Positions 63,980 through 64,000 of a stretch of DNA of 64,000 nt are shown here, piece after piece (the first letter of the stretch is position 1; every line of letters starts with the position of its first letter). Made by a program: the position numbers and the translations under genes. The stretch comes from Paenibacillus sp. FSL H7-0326. Its GTDB lineage: Bacteria; Bacillota; Bacilli; Paenibacillales; Paenibacillaceae. Under the pieces are notes generated by a model. The model was not told the DNA's origin. It was given only the letters and a program-made list of their open reading frames with translations, and did not search any database. The DNA is taken from positions 496,001 to 560,000 of the forward strand of contig NZ_MPVN01000002.1 of the NCBI RefSeq assembly GCF_001955535.1. The letters are read 5' to 3'.

Positions 63980-64000
63980 ATGGAACCACTATTTACCGAA
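63980..64000 (+). CDS. start of a gene cut by the window edge
   Basis: An ATG with GGAGTGTG about 10 bases upstream opens MEPLFTE and runs off the window. Seven residues are too few for a family call. The upstream promoter and ribosome site make it a probable real start. Confidence 0.5.

Overview
The window comes from a low-to-middle GC, endospore-forming Firmicute, most likely Paenibacillus or a close relative. The evidence is a complete spoIIIA operon, a spore photoproduct lyase, LexA-, Zur- and T-box-type Bacillus control sites, YesM/YesN-type two-component genes, and secreted proteins carrying copper-amine-oxidase-like N-terminal domains. I see no rRNA, tRNA, insertion sequence, prophage or CRISPR array.

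0-24.5 kb is a conserved housekeeping block, read almost entirely on the minus strand. It follows the Bacillus order closely: yqhR-aroQ-pepQ-efp, then (in place of yqhV) lysC and a plus-strand comB-like gene, spoIIIAA-AH, accB-accC, asp23-amaP-DUF2273, nusB, folD, xseA-xseB, ispA, dxs, tlyA, a small membrane protein, argR and recN. Together these serve sporulation channel building, fatty-acid precursor supply, isoprenoid synthesis, DNA repair and arginine control. A canonical LexA box precedes recN and a sigma-E-like promoter precedes spoIIIAA.

24.5-30.4 kb holds yqhQ with a small membrane gene, a secreted glycoside-hydrolase-like protein, mntR, splB and ccdA. 30.4-36.6 kb is a zinc-homeostasis segment: a znuABC operon with a Zur-type box on its promoter, metG behind a T-box leader, yidD and zur. 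36.7-39 kb encodes a large secreted PKD-containing protein. 39.2-45.9 kb is a carbohydrate ABC uptake locus (lipoprotein, two permeases, no ATPase) with a YesM/YesN sensor-regulator pair.

46-53.2 kb is an anaerobic fermentation module: pflA, pflB, adhE and fnr. FNR-type palindromes sit at the predicted -41.5 position of both the pflB and adhE promoters. Next to fnr is a NirD-like Rieske-fold protein that has lost all four cluster ligands. 53.8-56.5 kb carries accessory genes: a lipoprotein, an unknown protein, a minimal FAD protein and an HxlR regulator. 56.8-63.1 kb is a sugar-oxidation cluster with ThuA, a TIM-barrel isomerase, three Gfo/Idh/MocA dehydrogenases and an AraC regulator. The window ends with a VTT/TVP38 membrane protein and the first codons of another gene.

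Start codons were chosen by ribosome binding site spacing and family alignment, so several differ from the longest open frame; the reasons are given per entry. Functional names rest on motif recognition by eye, without database searches.
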